A stretch of 64,000 bases of DNA from Camelus bactrianus (lineage: Eukaryota > Chordata > Mammalia > Artiodactyla > Camelidae), in NCBI RefSeq assembly GCF_048773025.1, contig NC_133545.1, positions 74,672,001 to 74,736,000 of the forward strand, given 5' to 3'. Of this stretch, positions 25,005 through 36,790 are shown in pieces. Every line of letters begins with the position of its first letter. Position 1 is the stretch's first letter. The notes beneath the pieces are model-generated. The model was not told the origin of the DNA. It was given only the letters and a program-made list of their open reading frames with translations, and did not search any database. The position numbers and the translations under genes are program-made.

Positions 25005-25520
25005 TGTATTTAAGTGGTTAACTATACAAATCTGAATTAACTCAGGTGCAGAGCTGCAAGTCAGTGCAGCAGGTACCCTAGCTCTGTGACCTTAGGCAAG
25101 TTTCTTATCCTCTCTGTGCCTTGATTTCCTCAACTACAAAATGCAGATAGTAATACTACCTGCCTCCAAAAGGTCATTGAGAAGATTTTAAAAAGCTAGT
25201 ATGTGGAATCTAAAAAACTCATACAAGTAAACTTATTTACAGAATAGAAAGAGACTCACAGACATAGAAAACAAACTTATGATTACCAAAGGGGAAAGGG
25301 GAGGGATAAATTAGGAGTTTGTGATTAACAGCTACACACCACATGTATAAAACAGATAAACAGCAAGGAATTACATTCAGTATCTAGTAACAACCTATAA
25401 TGAAAAAGCATATTATGTATAACTGAATCACTACGCTGTACACCAGAAACTAACACATTGTAAATCAATTACACTTTAAAACTTTTAAAGCTAACACAAG
25501 TAAAACGCTTAGGAGCACGT
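25005..25520 (+). repeat. MIR SINE split by an L1 tail
   Basis: The MIR reads 'tgtgaccttaggcaagtttc' and 'cttgatttcctcaactac' up to about 25198, and resumes at about 25487 with 'cacaagtaaaacgcttagga', the expected next part of MIR. Between them is an L1 3' end. The short words TTTTAAA and AAGCTA on both sides are consistent with a diverged target-site duplication. Confidence 0.75.
25199..25486 (+). repeat. L1 LINE 3' end inside a MIR
   Basis: The young L1 3' UTR phrases 'atgtggaatctaaaaaac', 'cacagacatagaaaacaaac' and 'cgctgtacaccagaaacta' are followed by an A-rich end. The copy interrupts the MIR listed for this position. Confidence 0.82.
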
Positions 25521-26079
25521 ATGTAACACACAGAGAACAATTATAACACACGTATGTAGACTGACATGTATGCACATCAACATGTGCATCAACAGAGTCA
25601 CTTCCTGCTCCCACCTACACCTCCCCTAAACTCAAGGCTCAGAAACCCTTGCTTTTGAGCTGTATGGGAGTCCAGACACACAAAAGTGAGAAGTACTATA
25701 GTAAGAATATTCATTACCTGCCATAAATTTCATCTCTTTCCTGTAACGTGAAACAAACATTTGCTTTGTTTAGATTAAATACAATGCATACAAATACACT
25801 TTATACCTCCAAGAAAAAGTAAGCACAGAAAGTCAAGCATTAGTGTTTGGCTACAGAGGTGTTTAAATAGAAATATTACCCAGGAGAGAAAGGGAAAGAA
25901 ACCAGGATGAACACGTACACTCGACCAAACCCCATCCCCACCCCAAACTGTCTGGAGTAAACAGCCCGTGGTCTGGAGATGAACTGGTGGTGAGAAAGCA
26001 CAGCTGACAAGAGCCGGAGCAGGGGCCGCGGCTCCGCCGTGCCTGTCTGTGGGAGAGCCTAACAGCCGAGACAGAATGA

Positions 26080-26215
26080 CCAGCTTTAAATCTTGGGCAA
26101 ATGACTTTACCTTTCTAGTCCTCAATTTCCTCCTATGTAAAAATAGCTCCTTGTCTCAAGCAGGGTTTCCAAGGATTAAATGACATAAGGTACATTAAGT
26201 GCTTGCCACTCACCA
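26080..26215 (+). repeat. MIR SINE remnant
   Basis: The order 'cttgggcaaatgactttacc', 'tcctcaatttcctcctatg', then 'ggattaaatgacat' and 'taagtgcttgcc' follows MIR closely. Confidence 0.7.
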
Positions 26216-26273
26216 AATGCCAGCTCTTTTTTCCCTCATGCTGTTAACATCTAAATTCTTTAAATTCTATTAA

Positions 26274-26405
26274 AGAGGGAGGATATAGCTCAGTGGTGGA
26301 GCACATGCTTAGCATGCACAAGGTCCTGGGTTCAATCCCCAGTACCTCCACTAAAAATAAGTAAGTAAAACCTAACCACATTACCCCCCCAATTTTTTTA
26401 AAATA
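26274..26405 (+). repeat. Vic-1-like camelid SINE
   Basis: The tRNA-Ala-like head ('tatagctcagtggtggagca', 'tgcttagcatgcac', 'gggttcaatccccagtacct') is followed by the ACTAAAAATAAGTAAG tail and an A/T-rich end. Another copy follows directly downstream. Confidence 0.9.
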
Positions 26406-26412
26406 AATTTTG

Positions 26413-26560
26413 CAGGGAGGGTATAGCTCAAGTGGTAGAGCTTATGCTTAGCATGCATGAGGTCCAGGGTTCAATTCCCGGCACCTCCTCCAAAAATAAA
26501 TAGACCTAATTACCACCCCACAAATATTAAAAAATAAAAATAAAAAAATAAAAATCAACA
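26413..26560 (+). repeat. Vic-1-like camelid SINE, tandem with the previous one
   Basis: The head carries 'gggtatagctcaagtggtag', the AGC anticodon context and 'gggttcaattcccggcacct', with an A-rich tail near 26520-26560. It starts a few bases after the end of the upstream copy in the same orientation, suggesting insertion into that copy's A-rich tail. Confidence 0.9.
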
Positions 26561-26629
26561 GATCTGGGTGAGTTATTTTAGTTCCTCTCACAGATTTACT
26601 TTACCTCGGTTATAATTAAGTTCAGGCCT

Positions 26630-26765
26630 TTACAAAGGGCAGAGATAAAGACCATCCATTTAAACCCTGCTTCATTTAACAGATGAAAATACACAAGTTT
26701 ATAGAGTCTAAGTCACTTCCCAACAAGGTAATACATCTAACTGATGGCAGAGCTGACCTCACGCC
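26630..26765 (-). repeat. MIR SINE remnant
   Basis: On the plus strand the reversed MIR core appears as 'catttaacagatgaaaatac', then 'ctaagtcacttccc' and 'tgatggcagagctgacc'. Strongly diverged. Confidence 0.6.
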
Positions 26766-27174
26766 ACCCCTATTCACAGTAACAGCCTGTGAGGCGTGTG
26801 CATGTTACACACAGACGTGTACATTCACAGACACATAAAGACACATATATAATAATTCTAGCAAATACATAAGTTACTGGTGCATAGTGATGAACACTGA
26901 AGAGATAAGGGAGAAAAACGAAAAAGGCACTCTGATTCAAAAATCACACAAAAAAGTCAAAACAGCATTCTCAGACATCTAGTCCTCTGTGATACCTGGG
27001 ACGTAAGAAGCAAGGAAGGCGTGTGAGAGCTAAGGAGGGAAAGGTGTACAGGGTGGGGCAGATGAAACGGCTGAGACTGGACTGTGGGCCTGGACCGAGA
27101 TGTTATTAAGGAGATTTGGCTGCCCTCAGGCAATGGGGAAACACTGAAGATGCTTAAAAAGGGCATATCTGGGG

Positions 27175-27255
27175 AGTTCCAGTTGTTCAAGCACAAGACG
27201 GCCCTCCTTGCTTAGCCCTGCAATAAACCTTTCTAGGCTCAAAAAAAAAAAAAAA
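27175..27255 (+). mobile_element. Tiny polyadenylated insertion resembling an LTR 3' end
   Basis: About 80 bases carry an AATAAA signal at 27222 and a run of about 15 A residues. They are flanked by nearly identical copies of 'aaaaagggcatatctgggg' at 27156-27174 and 27251-27269, one difference apart. The body ('ccttgcttagccctgcaata' then 'aacctttct') resembles the end of the R region of class I retroviral LTRs. The flanking duplication and A-tail point to L1-mediated copying of a polyadenylated transcript. The origin from an LTR transcript is inference. Confidence 0.6.
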
Positions 27256-27747
27256 GGGCATATTTGGGGAAGATAACTCTGGTAGTAGGATAAAAACAAA
27301 GAGTGGCTAAAAACTGGGGCCATGGACATAAATGAGTGAGTAGGAACAGAAGAAACCCAGAACATCCACTAACAGCAAGGCCCCTTGCTCCGTTTCTCAC
27401 ACACCACACTTAAATTAATGATCCCAGCAAAATTTCTAAGTAGGTATTACACCCTCATTTTTTCATTGAAGAACTAAGAGGCAGATGGTAGACCCAGTCA
27501 AAAGATGACAAAGCAGCTGACAGTGAGAAAGCAAAGAGAGTAAATCCAAGAGACAATAAAGAAGCTGAATCACTAAGACTTGAGAGTCTCTGGATAATCA
27601 CAAACCCTGGACACTTGGGCGGGGGGGGGGGGTGTGGAGGTAAAAAGTGGGAGGGGTCAGAAATGGCCACACCACTAACCCAGTAAAGAAATTAGGGGAA
27701 AGTGAGGACATAACTGGAATATGGAGAGGGTGGATTTCTGGCCCAGC

Positions 27748-28211
27748 TGTTACGGAAACGACAGGCCAGCCAAGAAACAAGCACCACTCGGAGGGTTGGA
27801 GTACTCAGGTGTATTACGCCAGCGGGCTCAGAGGGGCTTCTGCTCCGAAGCTCTGAGCACCTCCAAGACGTGCGCATGAGGTTTTATAGGGTTAAGTACA
27901 AGGTTGGGGTATTTGGCCAATAGCCATGGAACAGCTTTAGCAGCATCATTATCACAAAAGTGGAGGCAGGGAGGCAGCAAACCAACATTCCAAAGCCAGA
28001 TACGTATCTTTGAGAACCCAGCTGGCTAGCAAAAAACATGAACAGCAAATCAACACTAATTAACCTAGATTTACAAGTTAGTCCAGCAGAACTCAGATCA
28101 GTATTCCAATACTCAGATTTGTGAGTTATCTTGTTAGCCCAGCTCAGCCTCTCCTTCACATTCCTAGACTTGTGAGTTATCTTGTTAGACCAGCCCGGCT
28201 TTTCCTTCACA
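27748..28211 (-). mobile_element. Solo LTR fossil, class I ERV-like
   Basis: The 464-base unit starts TGTT and ends CACA on the plus strand. Both ends are flanked by the 4-base repeat CAGC (27744-27747 and 28212-28215), the duplication length expected for class I endogenous retroviruses. It reads on the minus strand, in the same sense as NAPEPLD, with a TATA-like TATAAAACC at about 27880-27888. It contains a tandem duplication of about 51 bases in its U3-like part. No internal retroviral sequence is next to it. It is moderately young by its intact ends, and it is an inert fossil. Confidence 0.78.
28068..28211. repeat. 51-base tandem repeat inside the LTR
   Basis: The word 'ttgtgagttatcttgttag' occurs at 28119 and again at 28170, and both copies are followed by similar sequence (CCAGC, then CTTCACA). 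A third, weaker unit precedes them at about 28068. The spacing is 51 bases. Such short U3 repeats are common in retroviral LTRs. Confidence 0.8.
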
Positions 28212-28984
28212 CAGCGAGTCTGAGGCGAGGCCTGAGATCACGGGGAGCACGGACCCCCATAGGAAATGGATGACTGTGGGATCCAGGCTACTGGTGGGGG
28301 GGTGGGGAGGTGACAAAAGTGAGAAAACAGATTTCTGGGGGCCTAGAGAGTAAAAGGGGAGTGAAAAATGGGTTCCGTGATTTTCTTCCTGGACAATAAA
28401 CTCTCAAAGTTGCCTACTTACAACACCCCCATTTTCTTACCTCCTGCGCATTCAAGCTTTCACCCCCTTTCCCCGTCAATCCACGGAAGCAGGTCTCTAC
28501 CAAAAGCTGTCCTCTCTTAACACACCCCCACCCCCAACACACACAACACCCAGACTTCAGGAGTGAGCTTTTTAAAGGCAAATCTGATTTTTAAAAAAAA
28601 GGAACAAGCAAACAAAAAGGGAAAACCTGCAGAGGATTCCCCTCTGCTCTCAGAATGAGGGCAAAGGTCAGGAAGATGGTCCAGGAGGGTGTGTGTTTCT
28701 AGCCCCGCCCACCCTCTCCTTGGATCCAAACACATGGCCTTCACTTGTTTCTTCAAATGCATCATGTCCCACCTCAGGGCCACCTACTGCCTTTACAGGG
28801 CCTCTAAACATGATTTCTTAAATATCCCCAAGGATATTTTAAAATCCTGGACGTGATATTCACAGGATTATGTACGAGCACGAGAGTTGTTCAAGCAACA
28901 CAAAATGCTGGCTCTACAACATACCATTTCACTCCATGCACTGTAAGTGTGAAATGATGGTAAGGAACAGAAGGACATAAAAAT

Positions 28985-31900
28985 CTAACTGACAAGAACA
29001 ATCTCAAATAAACAACCTACCTACCACATAAAATAATTAGAAAAAGAAGAACAAACAAAACCTAAAGTCAGCAGAAGGAAAAAAATAAAGATCAAGGAGA
29101 AAATAAGTAAAATAGAAATTAAAAAAATACGAAAAAAACCCCCAATTAAACCAAGAGCTGTTTTTTTTTTGAAAGAGTAAACAAAACTGACAAACTTCTG
29201 GCCAGGCTCACCAAGAAGAAAAGAGAGAGGACACAAATAAAATATGAAAATGGAGAGATTACAATCAACACCACAGAAATTCAAAAAATCATAACAGAAA
29301 TACCATGAACAATTTGGCAATAAATTGGACAACTTAGAAGAAATAGACAAGTTTCTAGAAACATACAGTCCACCAAAACTGAATCAAGAAAAAATAGATC
29401 ATTTAAACATACCAATCACAGAAGTGAAATAGAATCACCAGTAAAAAACCTCCCTGCAAACAAAAGTCCAGGACCAGATGGCTTCACTGGGGGATTCTAT
29501 CAAATATACTGAGAAAAACTCATACCGATCCTTCTCAAACTCTTCCAAAAGACTGAAGAGGAGGGAATACTCCCAAACTCATTCTATGAAACCACCAACA
29601 CCCTGATACCAAAGTCAGACAAAGACACTACCAAAAAGGAAAATTACAGGCCAATATCACTGAGGAACATAGATGCAAAAATCCTCAACAAAATATTAGC
29701 AAACAGAATCCAACAACACATAAAAAAAGACCATAAACACCACGATCAAGTTGGATTTATCTCAGGGACATGAGGATGTTTCAACATATGCAAATGAATC
29801 AATACGATACACATCAACAAAAGAAAGGACAGAAATCACATGATCATCTCAATAGATGCGGAAAAAGCATTTGATAAAATTCAACACCCATTTATGATAA
29901 AAACTTACCAGTAAGAGCGGGTATAGAGGGAACATACCTCAACATAATAAAAGCTATTTATGACAAACCCACAGCCACCACAGTACTCAAGGGTGAAAAA
30001 CTGAAAGCCTCCCCACTAAAATCTGGAATAAGACAAGGATGCCCACTCTCACTACTTCTATTCAACATAGTAGTGGAAGTCTCAGCCACAGCAATCAAGG
30101 GAGAAAAAGGAATAAAAGGGATCCAAGTTGGAAAAGGAGAGGTAAAACTGTCACTACACGCAGATGATATGATACCATATATAGAAAGCCCTAAAAGCTC
30201 CACACAAAAACTTCTAGAGCTGATGAAAGAATTCTGCAAGGTAGCAAGATAAAAGATGAAGATCCAAAAATCAGGCATTTCAAGATAAATGTAGCACGGG
30301 AGGCGCGGGCCGGCAGCTCTCCAGGGGGCCACAGCGCAGCAGAACCAGGCAGTACCCTCTGCTCGCGCGGACACCACTGCTGCAGCCCGCGCACCCGGAC
30401 CGGTTCTACACCTAGGACACCGTGGGGCGCGGCTCGCCACGCCCATCCCCGTGCCCACACTGCCGTCCCCTAACTCCTCCTTCACCAGCCTCGTGTCCTC
30501 CTACCGACACCCGGTGTACGAGCCCACCACGATCCACCGTCTTCTAGCACCACTCTGCCGCCGTGCTGGCCGCAGCCTATGGACCCGGAGGCTTCGTGGG
30601 CCCTGAGTACCCGTTTCCGCGGTCAGTGAACGATTACACACATGCCCTGCTCCACCACGACCCTCTGGGCAAACCCCTGCTCTGGAGTCCTTTCCTGCAG
30701 AGGCCACTGCATAAAAGGAAAGGCGGCCAGGTGAGGTTCTCCAACGACCAGGTCATAGAGCTGGAGAAGTTTGAGACCCAGCAAGGAAGCCTCTCCCTGC
30801 CCGAGAGGAAGCGTCTGCCCAAGATGCTGCAGCTTAGCAAGAGGCAGGTCAAAACCTGGTTTCAGAATCGACGTACTAAATAGAAAAGACTAAAACAGGC
30901 GAACCCTCAAAACAAAAAAGAACTGTAAAGTTTGGACAATTCCTGTGACCTGAGGCAAGCCTTCCCAGCGAACAGAATAAAGGTGCTTTGGATAGCTCTC
31001 AGGGTTCACCCTCCCCTGCCTCCCAGGAGGAACCTGAATCAGAGATCTCACAGGATTCTGATCAGGAAGTGCACATTGAGGGCGATAAAGGCTATTTTAA
31101 TGTTGGATGATGACGATTGACACTGGCATGTTCAGAAAACTGGACTTGTGAATAACAATTACTATAGAAAACCTCCACAGATGAACTAGAAAACTGTATG
31201 AGAAAGGGAATTCATTCTGTAGTATTCTGGAAGGCTAAAATATTTGATGCACTGGCTAAGTAACAAATTCACACTAAACCTTAATTTTGACTTAAATACT
31301 CTATGTACTGATTTTAGGTTGTATGATAAAGGGAATCTTCACTGATTAAATTCACACTTAAAAAAATTAAATTGGTTTTTTCTATTTATAATAAGTAATT
31401 TTGAACTTTTTGTTAAATTGATAACTTTTATTAAGATTTTAACAGGACCTCCTTGAATGACTTTTCTATAATCTGTATCTACATCCCACTTAATGGAAAA
31501 GCAAAGGGGCACTCCAAATCCAGAGGTATGACTTGAAAATGGGGCACACAATTCAGGCAGCCTTGGAATATTTCAAAGGAAACATTTTTCACTTTCTTTG
31601 GTAAACATTCTTTACTTTCATATTACATTCTTACACTGCTCTCTTAAATCCAAAACCATCTTAGAGCTCTTGTCCCGGGAACATATGTGTTCTTTTTGTC
31701 AGAGAGGAATAGTTCATAAACATAAATGCTTGTTTTGTACTATCACTTAGTACCTGGTTTGACCAAGGTGCTAAGGGGACAGCACAGTCCAGTTTAAGCA
31801 GAGAAACTTACTCATCAGTGACTAAAATTAATCACAGATGAAGTAGAAGTAGCAGGTTAGTTAAATGTAAGGAGACCTTAGATATGCATTTTATGTTAAA

Positions 31901-33957
31901 TAGTGTTTATAATGTATGTATATAATTGTTCACTGTAAAAAAAAAAATAGCCCAAATGGTTTGTTATTTTAAATGAATAACTTGTCTATAAAATAAATCC
32001 GTCGGTGGGACAACTGATCTCAAAAAAAAAAAATCACTTTCATTTCTTTACACTAACAATGAATTAGCAGAAAAAGAAAGTAAAGAAACAATCCCTTTTA
32101 AAATTGCATTCAAAACAGTAAAATACTTAGGAATAAATCTGACCAAGGAGGTGAAAGACTTATACATGGAGAACTACAAAACATTGATTAAGGGAATTAA
32201 AGATGACTTAAAGATATGGAAAGATATCCCATGTTCTTGGATTGGAAGAATCAATTACCATTAAAAATGGTCATACTGCCCAAGGCAATCCACGGATTTA
32301 ATGTGATCCCTATCAAATTACCCAGGACATTTTTTTTTCCCCACAGAAAAAGAACTATCCTAAAATTTACATGGAATCACAAAAGACCCAGAATTGCCAA
32401 AGCAATATTGAAGAAAAAGAACAAAGCTGGAGGAATAAACCTCCCAGACTTCAGACAATACTACAGAGCTACAGTCATCAAAGAGTGTGGTATTAGCATA
32501 AAAACCAGATATATGGATCAGTGGAACAGAACAGACAGGCCAGAAATAAACCCACAGACGTATAGTCAACTAATCTTTGACAAAGGAGGCAAAAACAAGA
32601 CAGTCTCTTCAGCAAATAGTTTTGGGAAAACTGGATAGCAGCATGTTAATCAATGAAGTTAGAACACTCCCACAATACATACACAAAAATAAACTCAGAA
32701 CTTAAATATAAGCAAGACATGATAAATCTCCTACAAGAGAATGTGGGTAAAACATTCTCTGACATAAATCTCAGCAATGTTCTCCTAGGGCAGTCTACCC
32801 AGGCAATAGAAATAAAAGCAAAAATAAACAAATGGGACCTAATTAAACTTACAAGCTTTAGAACAGCAAAGGAAATCATAAGCAAAACAACAAACTATGG
32901 GATGAGAGAAAATATCTGCAAATGATGTGACTGACAAGGGCTTAATTTCCAGAATATATGAATAGCTCACACAACCTAATAAAAATACAAACAACCCAAT
33001 CCAAAAATGGGCAGAATAAACAAACAAGCAATGCTCCAGTGAAGACATACAAATGGCCAATAGGCACATGAAAAAAAAAACAAAAAAACCCTCAATATCA
33101 CTATTTATCAGAGAAATGCAAATCAAAACTACAGTGAAGTATCAACTCACACCAGTCAGAATGGCCATCATTCAAAAGTCCACACAACAATAAATGCTGG
33201 AGAGGGTATAAAGAAAAGGGAATTCTCCTACACTGCTGGTGGGAATGTAGTTTGGTGCAGCCATCACGGAAAAACAGTATGGAGAGTCTTCAAAACACTA
33301 AAAATTGACTTACCATATGATCCAGCAATCCCACTCCTGGGTATATATCCAGAGGGAATTCTAATTCTAAAAGATACATGCACCCCAATGTTCACAGCAG
33401 CACTGTATATAATAGCCAAAACATAGAAAACAACCTAAATGTCCACTGACAGATGACTGGATAAAGAAGCTGTGGTATATTTATACAATGGACTACTCCT
33501 CAGCCATAAAAAAGAATAAAATAATGCCATTTGCAGCAACATGGATGGACCAAAGGATCGTCATTCTAAGTGAAGTAAGCCAGAAAGAGAAAGAAAAATA
33601 TCATATGATATCACTCATATGTGCAATCTAAAAAAAAAAGACACTATAAACTATTCTACAAAACAGAAAGAGACTCATAGACATGGTAAACAAACTTACG
33701 GTTACCGGGGAAAGGGAGTTGGAAGCGATAAATTGGGAGTATGAGATTTACAAATGTTTGCCACTATACATAAAAACAGATTTAAAAAAAAGTTTCTTCT
33801 GTATAGCAAAGGGAACTATGTTCAATATCTTGTAATAACATTTAATGAAAAAGAATACGAAAAGGAATATATGTATGTATATGCATGACTGGGACATTGT
33901 GCTGTACACCAGAAACTGACACACTGTAACTGACTGTACTTCAATTCAAAAAATAAG
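28985..33957 (+). repeat. L1 LINE, 5'-truncated, split by an HHEX retrocopy
   Basis: Without the inserted retrocopy (30282-32028) this L1 is about 3.2 kb. It runs from the endonuclease-to-RT part of ORF2 ('aaaagtccaggaccagatgg' near 29460) to a complete 3' end at 'acttcaattcaaaaaataag'. L1 sequence stops at 'aaaaatcaggcatttc' and resumes at 'aaaaatcactttcatttc', exactly the next expected L1 words. Multiple stops and shifts make it inactive. The 5' limit is approximate. Confidence 0.9.
30282..32028 (+). pseudogene. HHEX: Processed retrocopy of HHEX (haematopoietically expressed homeobox)
   Basis: HHEX encodes a homeodomain transcription repressor acting in early endoderm, liver and blood development. 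The copy has no introns. It includes part of the 5' region, the coding region (SSFTSLVSSYRHPVYEPTT at about 30475-30535; VNDYTHALLHHDPLGKPLL at about 30625-30680; homeodomain from HKRKGGQVRFSNDQ to VKTWFQNRRTK at about 30708-30880) and a long 3' UTR with AATAAA near 31992 and a poly-A run at 32022-32033. The copy is dead. The N-terminal part is out of frame and partly deleted, one lysine codon of ELEKKFETQ is missing, and the codon after NRRTK is TAG where HHEX has Trp. The flanking repeats 'aaaaatcaggcatttc' and 'aaaaatcactttcatttc' are a diverged target-site duplication. It lies in an L1, in the opposite sense to NAPEPLD. Confidence 0.94.
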
Positions 33958-36135
33958 TTAACACCTATCCTTCTGAAACTATTCCAAAAAACTGCAGAGG
34001 AAGGAACACTTTCAAAGTCATTCTATGAGAACTTCATCACCCTGATACTAAAACCAGACAAAGATATCACAAAAAAAAAAAAAAAAAAAAAAAAATTCAA
34101 AGCCAGTATCACTTATGAATATGGATGCAAAAATCCTCAACAAAATACTAGTAAATCAACTCCAAGAATGCATTAAAAGGATCACACACCATGATCAAGT
34201 GGGATTTATTCCAGGGACGCAGGGATTTTTCAATATCTGCAAATCAATCAACATGATACACCACATTAACAAATTAAAGAATAAAAGCCATATGATAAAT
34301 CTTAATAGATGCAGAAAAAGCTTTTGATAAAATTCAACATCCATTTATGATCAAAATTCTCCAGAAAGTGGGCAGAGACAACATAAACAAATGGAAAGAT
34401 ATACTGTGTTCTTAGATTGGAAGAATCAGTATGGAAAAAAGGGCCATACTGCCCAGGGCAATTTATAGATTTAATGCAGTTCTTATCAAATTACCAATGA
34501 CCTTCTTCACAGAGCTGGAACAAAAAATGTTAAAATTTGTATGGAAACACAAAAGACTCCAAATAGCCAAAACAATCTTGAAAATGAAGAACGGAGCTGG
34601 GGGAATCATGCTCCCTGGCTTCAGGCTATGCTACAAAGCTAGAGTAATCAAAACAGTATGTTACTGGCACAAAAGCAGACACATAGATCAATGGAACAGG
34701 GAAGTCCAGAAATAAACCCACGCACTTACAGTCAATCTACAACAAAGGAGGCAAGAATATACAATGGAGAAAAGACAGTCTCTTCAAAAAGTGGTGCTGG
34801 GAAAACTGGACAGGTACCTGTATAAGACTGAAATTAGAACATTCTCTAACCCCATATATAAAAATAAAGTAAATGGATTAAAGACCTAAATGTAACACCA
34901 GATACTATAAAACTCTTAGAGGAAAACATAGGCAGAACACTCTCAGACATAAACCACAGCAATGTATTTTTTGAACCAGCTCCTGGAGTAATGGAAATAA
35001 AAGCAAAAATAAACAAATAGGATCCATTTAAGCTTAAAAGCTTTTGCACAGCTAATGATACCATCAACAAAACAAAAAGACAACCTACAGAATGGGAGAA
35101 AAATATCTGCAAATGATGTGACTGACAAGGGCTTAATTTCCAAAATACACAAACAGCTCAAACACCTTAATATCAAAAAAACAAGCAACCCAATCCAAAA
35201 CTGGGCCTAAGACCTAAACAAGCAACGCTTCAATGAAGACCTACAAATGGCCAATAGGCACATGGAAAAAAAAAAAGACTCAATATCACTACTTTTCAGA
35301 GAAATGCAAATCAAAACTACAGTGAAGTATCAACTCACACCAGTCAGAATGGCCATCTTTAAAAAGTCCACAAACAATAAATGCTGGAGAGGGTATAGAG
35401 AAAAGGGAACTCTCCTATACTGCTGGTGGGAAGGTAGTTTGGTGCAGCCTATGGAAAACAATATGGAGATTCCTCAAAAAATTAAAAATAGACCTACCGT
35501 ATGATCCAGCAATCCCACTCTTGTGTATATATCCAGAGGGAATTCTAATTCTAAAAGATGCATGCACCCCAATGTTCACAGCAGCACTGTATATAATAGC
35601 CAAAACAGAAAACAACCTAAATGTCCACTGACAGATGACTGGATAAAGAAGCTGTGGTATATTTATACAATGGACTACTCCTCAGCCATAAAAAAAGAAT
35701 AAAATAATGCCATTTGCAGCAACATGGATTGACCAAAGGATCGTCATTCTAAGTGAAGCCAGAAAGAGAAGGAAAAACACCATAAGATATCACTTATATG
35801 CGGAATCTATTTTAAAAAAAAAGGCAAATGAACTTATTTATAAAATAGAAACAGACTCACAGACATAGAAAACAAATCTACAGTTACCAGGGGGGAAAAG
35901 GGATGGGAAGGGATAAATTGGGAATTCTAGATTTGAAGATATTAACTAATATACATAAAACAGACAAACAAGTTGATACTGTATAGCAGTGAACTATATT
36001 CAATATCCTATAGTAACCTACAGTGAAAAATATGAAAATGAATATGTATGTTCCTCTATGACTGAAGTATTGTGCTGTATACCAGAAATTGACACAACAT
36101 TGTAAACTGACTATACTTCAATTAAAAAAAAAAAA
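33958..36135 (+). repeat. L1 LINE, apparently older 5' part with a young-type 3' part
   Basis: This copy starts in the RT region ('gggatttattccagggacgc' near 34201) with sequence clearly different from the neighbouring L1. It has an internal deletion near 34380 and then runs on to a complete 3' end with a poly-A tail near 36122-36139. From about 35110 the sequence carries several unusual variants also found in the upstream L1 at 32920-33600. The reading frames are broken. A 25-base A-run lies inside the copy at about 34071-34095. Confidence 0.85.
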
Positions 36136-36139
36136 AAAA

Positions 36140-36254
36140 GACACAAGCACCTCAATGTTCATAGCAGCACTATCTACAATAGCCAAGATATGGAAACAAC
36201 CCAAATGTCCATTGACAGATGACTGGATAAAGATGCGGTGTGTATACATACATA

Positions 36255-36288
<34 letters not shown>

Positions 36289-36790
36289 GGACTACTACTC
36301 AACCATAAAAAAGAAGAAAATAATGCCATTTGCAGCAACATCGATGGATCTGGAGATTGTCATTCTAAGTGAAGTAAGCCAGAAAGAGAAAGGAGAAAGA
36401 AGAATACCATATGGTATCACTTTTTGAAGAATCTTAAAAAAAAAAAAAAAGCAAACAAACTTATTTGCAGAACAGAAACAGACTCTCAGACACAGAGAAC
36501 AAACGTGTAGTTACCAGGAGGGTGGGGAGGTAGGAGGGGATAAACTGGGAGTTTGAGATTTGCAGATACTCATATATATATAGAATAGATAAACAAGTTC
36601 ATGCTGTATAGCACAGGAAACCATATTCGGTATCTTGTAGTAATTTATGGTGAAAAAAATACAAAAAAACGAATATATGTATGTTCATGTACAACTGAAA
36701 CACTGCTGTACACCAGAAATTGACCCAAAAATTGTAAACTGCCTATACACTTCAGTAAATACATATGAAATATATATATAATATATAGAA
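36140..36790 (+). repeat. L1 LINE 3' end with an embedded CA microsatellite
   Basis: The truncated copy begins 'caatgttcatagcagcacta' directly after the previous A-tail. The phrase between 'gataaagatgcggtg' and 'aatggactactactcaacc' is expanded by a (CA)n tract at about 36258-36286. The 3' end dissolves into an AT-rich stretch near 36770-36810. Confidence 0.85.
36258..36286. repeat. (CA)n microsatellite
   Basis: A nearly pure CA run of about 14 units follows a CATACATACAAA prelude, inside an L1 tail. Likely to be variable in length between individuals. Confidence 0.9.

Noticed and set aside
30563-30883. HHEX homeodomain open frame as a possible working gene
   Set aside because: It lacks introns, has a poly-A tail and target duplication, is out of frame at the N terminus and stops inside the homeodomain. 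It is a processed pseudogene.
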